From the NCBI GenBank assembly GCA_964424335.1, contig CAYRIY010000145.1:1-6987 (forward strand): a stretch of 6,987 nt of DNA. The letters are read 5' to 3'. Below the pieces are notes generated by a model that had not been told where the DNA came from, searched no databases, and saw nothing but the letters and a program-made list of their open reading frames with translations. Positions within the stretch are counted from its first letter, which is position 1; each line of letters opens with the position of its first letter. Positions 5,740-6,987 of this stretch are shown piece after piece. Both the position numbers and the translations under genes were made by a program. This DNA comes from CAYRIY01 sp964424335. GTDB taxonomy: Bacteria; Bacillota; Limnochordia; DTU080; RSA5.

Positions 5740-6768
5740 TTAGGACGCCTTGGGCAAGCGCTGTGAAGCCTCGATCAGCTCTTCCAGTTTGGCCTGGGCC
5801 TTGCCCTGGTCAATGATCTCTTCGGCCAGGCGGACTCCTTCGTGCAAGTCCGTAGCCTTGCCACCGACGACGAGGGCGCCGGCAGCGTTCAAAACGACGG
5901 CGTTTCGCTTGTGGCCCCGCTCCTCACCCGCAAAGATCGCCCGCAGGATCGTCGCGTTGACCTCGGGCATCCCGGTCTTGATATCCTCGAGCGTCGCCCG
6001 TTCAAAGCCAAAGTCCTCCGGCGCCACCTGGTACTTGGTCACCGTGCCGCCCTTTACCTCGGCCACTTGCGTTGGTCCAAGCAGGGAGATCTCGTCGAGG
6101 CCGTCAAGGCCGTGGACGACCAAAGCGTGGTCGTAATCGAGCTGGCTTGCAACATCGGCTACCACGTCGACCAGTCCCGGCTGGTACACGCCGAGGATGT
6201 GGCGGTTGGCCCCGGCCGGATTGATCAAGGGACCGATGATGGTGTAAAAGATCGTTTTGATGCCGAGAGCCTGCTCGGGAGGGAGCACCTTGTGCATCAC
6301 GGGGTGAAAGAGGGGGGCATACATAAACCCGATGCCGACCTCGCTGATCAGTTGCTCGACACTCCCCGGCGAAAGGTTGATCTCGACTCCGAGCGACTCC
6401 AAGACATCGGCGCTCCCCGAAAGGCTCGAAATCGACCGGCTCCCGTGCTTGGCGACGGGAATGCCCGCGCCGGCCGCCACGATGGCGACACCCGTGGAAA
6501 TGTTGAAGGTGCTAAGGCCCCCGCCCGTGCCGCACGTATCGATGAGTTCGCCGGATACCTTGGGCGCGATCTGATCACAGTGGTCGCGCATGGCCCGTGC
6601 GATCGCGGCGATCTCCGGAACGGTCGGCCCTTTCATCAAGAGCGAGACCAAAAAGCCTGCGATCTGGACATCGGACACCTCGCCCTGGTCGATGGCGTGA
6701 ATCACATTGTATATCTCTTCGGGCGTTAGGTCCTCTCGTCGAGTCAGCTTTTGCAGTACCTCTTTCAC
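5740..6768 (-). CDS. trpD: Anthranilate phosphoribosyltransferase-like protein (TrpD family, divergent)
   Basis: The 342-residue product has the two-domain fold of class IV phosphoribosyltransferases: a helical N-terminal part (EVLQKLTRREDLTPEEIYN, then QIAGFLVSLLMKG) and a PRPP-binding alpha/beta domain. Signatures are DTCGTGGGLSTFNIST (77-92), VAKHGSRSISSLSGSADVLE (105-124), FHPVM (154-158), KTIFYTIIGPLINP (171-184) and VVHGLDGLDEIS (217-228) with the Asp-Glu metal pair 225-226. Departures from the standard enzyme: the GTGGDG loop is one residue shorter and lacks its Asp, KHGNR is KHGSR, and LPPEQALG stands where V-R-x-x-LG is expected, so Glu165 replaces the anthranilate-contacting Arg; RTIFN is KTIFY. 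I chose the GTG at 6768 because it gives a normal N-terminus and has GGGGGA about 10 nt upstream; TTG at 6792 has no visible site. First gene of the four-gene operon. Confidence 0.86.
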   Translation of the reverse strand: MKEVLQKLTRREDLTPEEIYNVIHAIDQGEVSDVQIAGFLVSLLMKGPTVPEIAAIARAMRDHCDQIAPKVSGELIDTCGTGGGLSTFNISTGVAIVAAGAGIPVAKHGSRSISSLSGSADVLESLGVEINLSPGSVEQLISEVGIGFMYAPLFHPVMHKVLPPEQALGIKTIFYTIIGPLINPAGANRHILGVYQPGLVDVVADVASQLDYDHALVVHGLDGLDEISLLGPTQVAEVKGGTVTKYQVAPEDFGFERATLEDIKTGMPEVNATILRAIFAGEERGHKRNAVVLNAAGALVVGGKATDLHEGVRLAEEIIDQGKAQAKLEELIEASQRLPKAS

Positions 6769-6987
6769 AGTGGGCTCGTCCCCCTTTGGCAAGAGTATTG
6801 CAGCTAAAAGAGCGGCAAACGCAATACGCCAAAGTTAGCCCTCAGCCTCCTACAATCCTTCCGCGAAAAAGCGCGCCCCGACTTCCCCCAAGGCGCGCCG
6901 TGATCAAGTTCACTCTGTCCAATCGTTCATTCGGCTCCGACCTGGCCTAGAGTCCCCCCATGCTGCTCCTCATGTAACTCCAAAAGG
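6769..6987. other. Leader region upstream of trpD, with possible 3' end of a further minus-strand gene
   Basis: No complete gene is visible. On the minus strand two frames are open at the right edge: one ends at TGA 6927-6929 after LLELHEEQHGGTLGQVGAE, the other at TAG 6947-6949 after FWSYMRSSMGGL. Either could be the C-terminus of an upstream gene; the stretch is too short to decide. A six-codon frame MNDWTE (6910-6930) with GGAG 4 nt upstream contains one Trp codon and stops 11 nt before the hairpin below. No convincing -35/-10 pair was found between the hairpin and trpD; TTGCGT followed at 19 nt by AATACT is the best and is weak. Confidence 0.4.
6866..6898 (-). terminator. Intrinsic terminator or attenuator upstream of trpD
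   Basis: On the minus strand GCGCGCC (6898-6892) pairs with GGCGCGC (6877-6871) across a 14-nt loop and is followed directly by TTTTT (6870-6866). The stem is perfect and all GC, followed by a short T-run, as in an intrinsic terminator. It lies about 98 nt before the trpD start, so it either ends an upstream transcript or attenuates the trp-like operon. Confidence 0.6.

Noticed and set aside
5842..6729. 295-residue plus-strand frame opposite trpD
   Set aside because: Antisense shadow of a well-conserved gene; no domain recognised.
6769..6830. Longer trpD N-terminus from TTG 6792, or a hydrophobic extension reading IAFAALLAAILLPKG upstream of it
   Set aside because: No ribosome-binding site before the TTG, and the further extension has no ATG, GTG or TTG start before an in-frame TAA. 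The GTG at 6768 gives a normal TrpD N-terminus.
6769..6987. T-box riboswitch or a tandem-Trp leader peptide upstream of trpD
   Set aside because: No T-box consensus was found, and the ATG at 6961 with a good GAGGAG site hits a stop after four codons; only the single-Trp MNDWTE frame remains.

Overview
The window is bacterial: Shine-Dalgarno sites, GTG and TTG starts, overlapping genes and high-GC coding sequence with long antisense shadow frames. The phylum cannot be fixed from this sequence. Nothing indicates phage, plasmid, IS, CRISPR, rRNA or tRNA.

Layout: (1) 1-1335, minus strand: a protein of the DUF1593 / cellulose-binding Sde182-like family, cut by the left edge. (2) 1336-1576: a divergent intergenic region with a candidate extended -10 promoter and a duplicated motif on either side of it. 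(3) 1577-3238, plus strand: a complete SulP-family anion transporter with a C-terminal STAS domain. (4) 3239-3314: a short convergent gap with a two-copy 12-bp repeat. (5) 6768 down to 3315, minus strand: a four-gene operon in the order trpD-like, trpC-like, trpF-like, BtpA-family. Gaps are 13 nt and 83 nt, and the last two genes overlap by 8 nt. (6) 6769-6987: the operon leader, with a hairpin plus T-run and possibly the 3' end of an upstream gene.

The first three operon genes look like three consecutive steps of tryptophan synthesis: anthranilate to phosphoribosyl-anthranilate, to the ribulose isomer, to indole-glycerol phosphate. trpE, trpG, trpB and trpA are not in the window. The enzymes are divergent. 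The TrpD-like protein has Glu where the anthranilate-contacting arginine is expected, Ser for Asn in the KHGNR motif, and a shortened GTGGDG loop. The TrpF-like protein has lost the SPR motif, with Trp where its substrate-binding Arg is expected. The TrpC-like protein has PDIK in place of AEIK and a short N-terminus. The fourth gene encodes a BtpA/SgcQ-type TIM barrel of unknown reaction, tied to trpF by the overlap. This is either a divergent but true tryptophan sub-operon or a tryptophan-like pathway acting on another substrate. It is the part of the window most worth following up.

Start sites for trpD and trpF were moved downstream to GTG codons on ribosome-binding-site and family-length grounds. 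All family assignments come from recognised motifs; no database search was possible.
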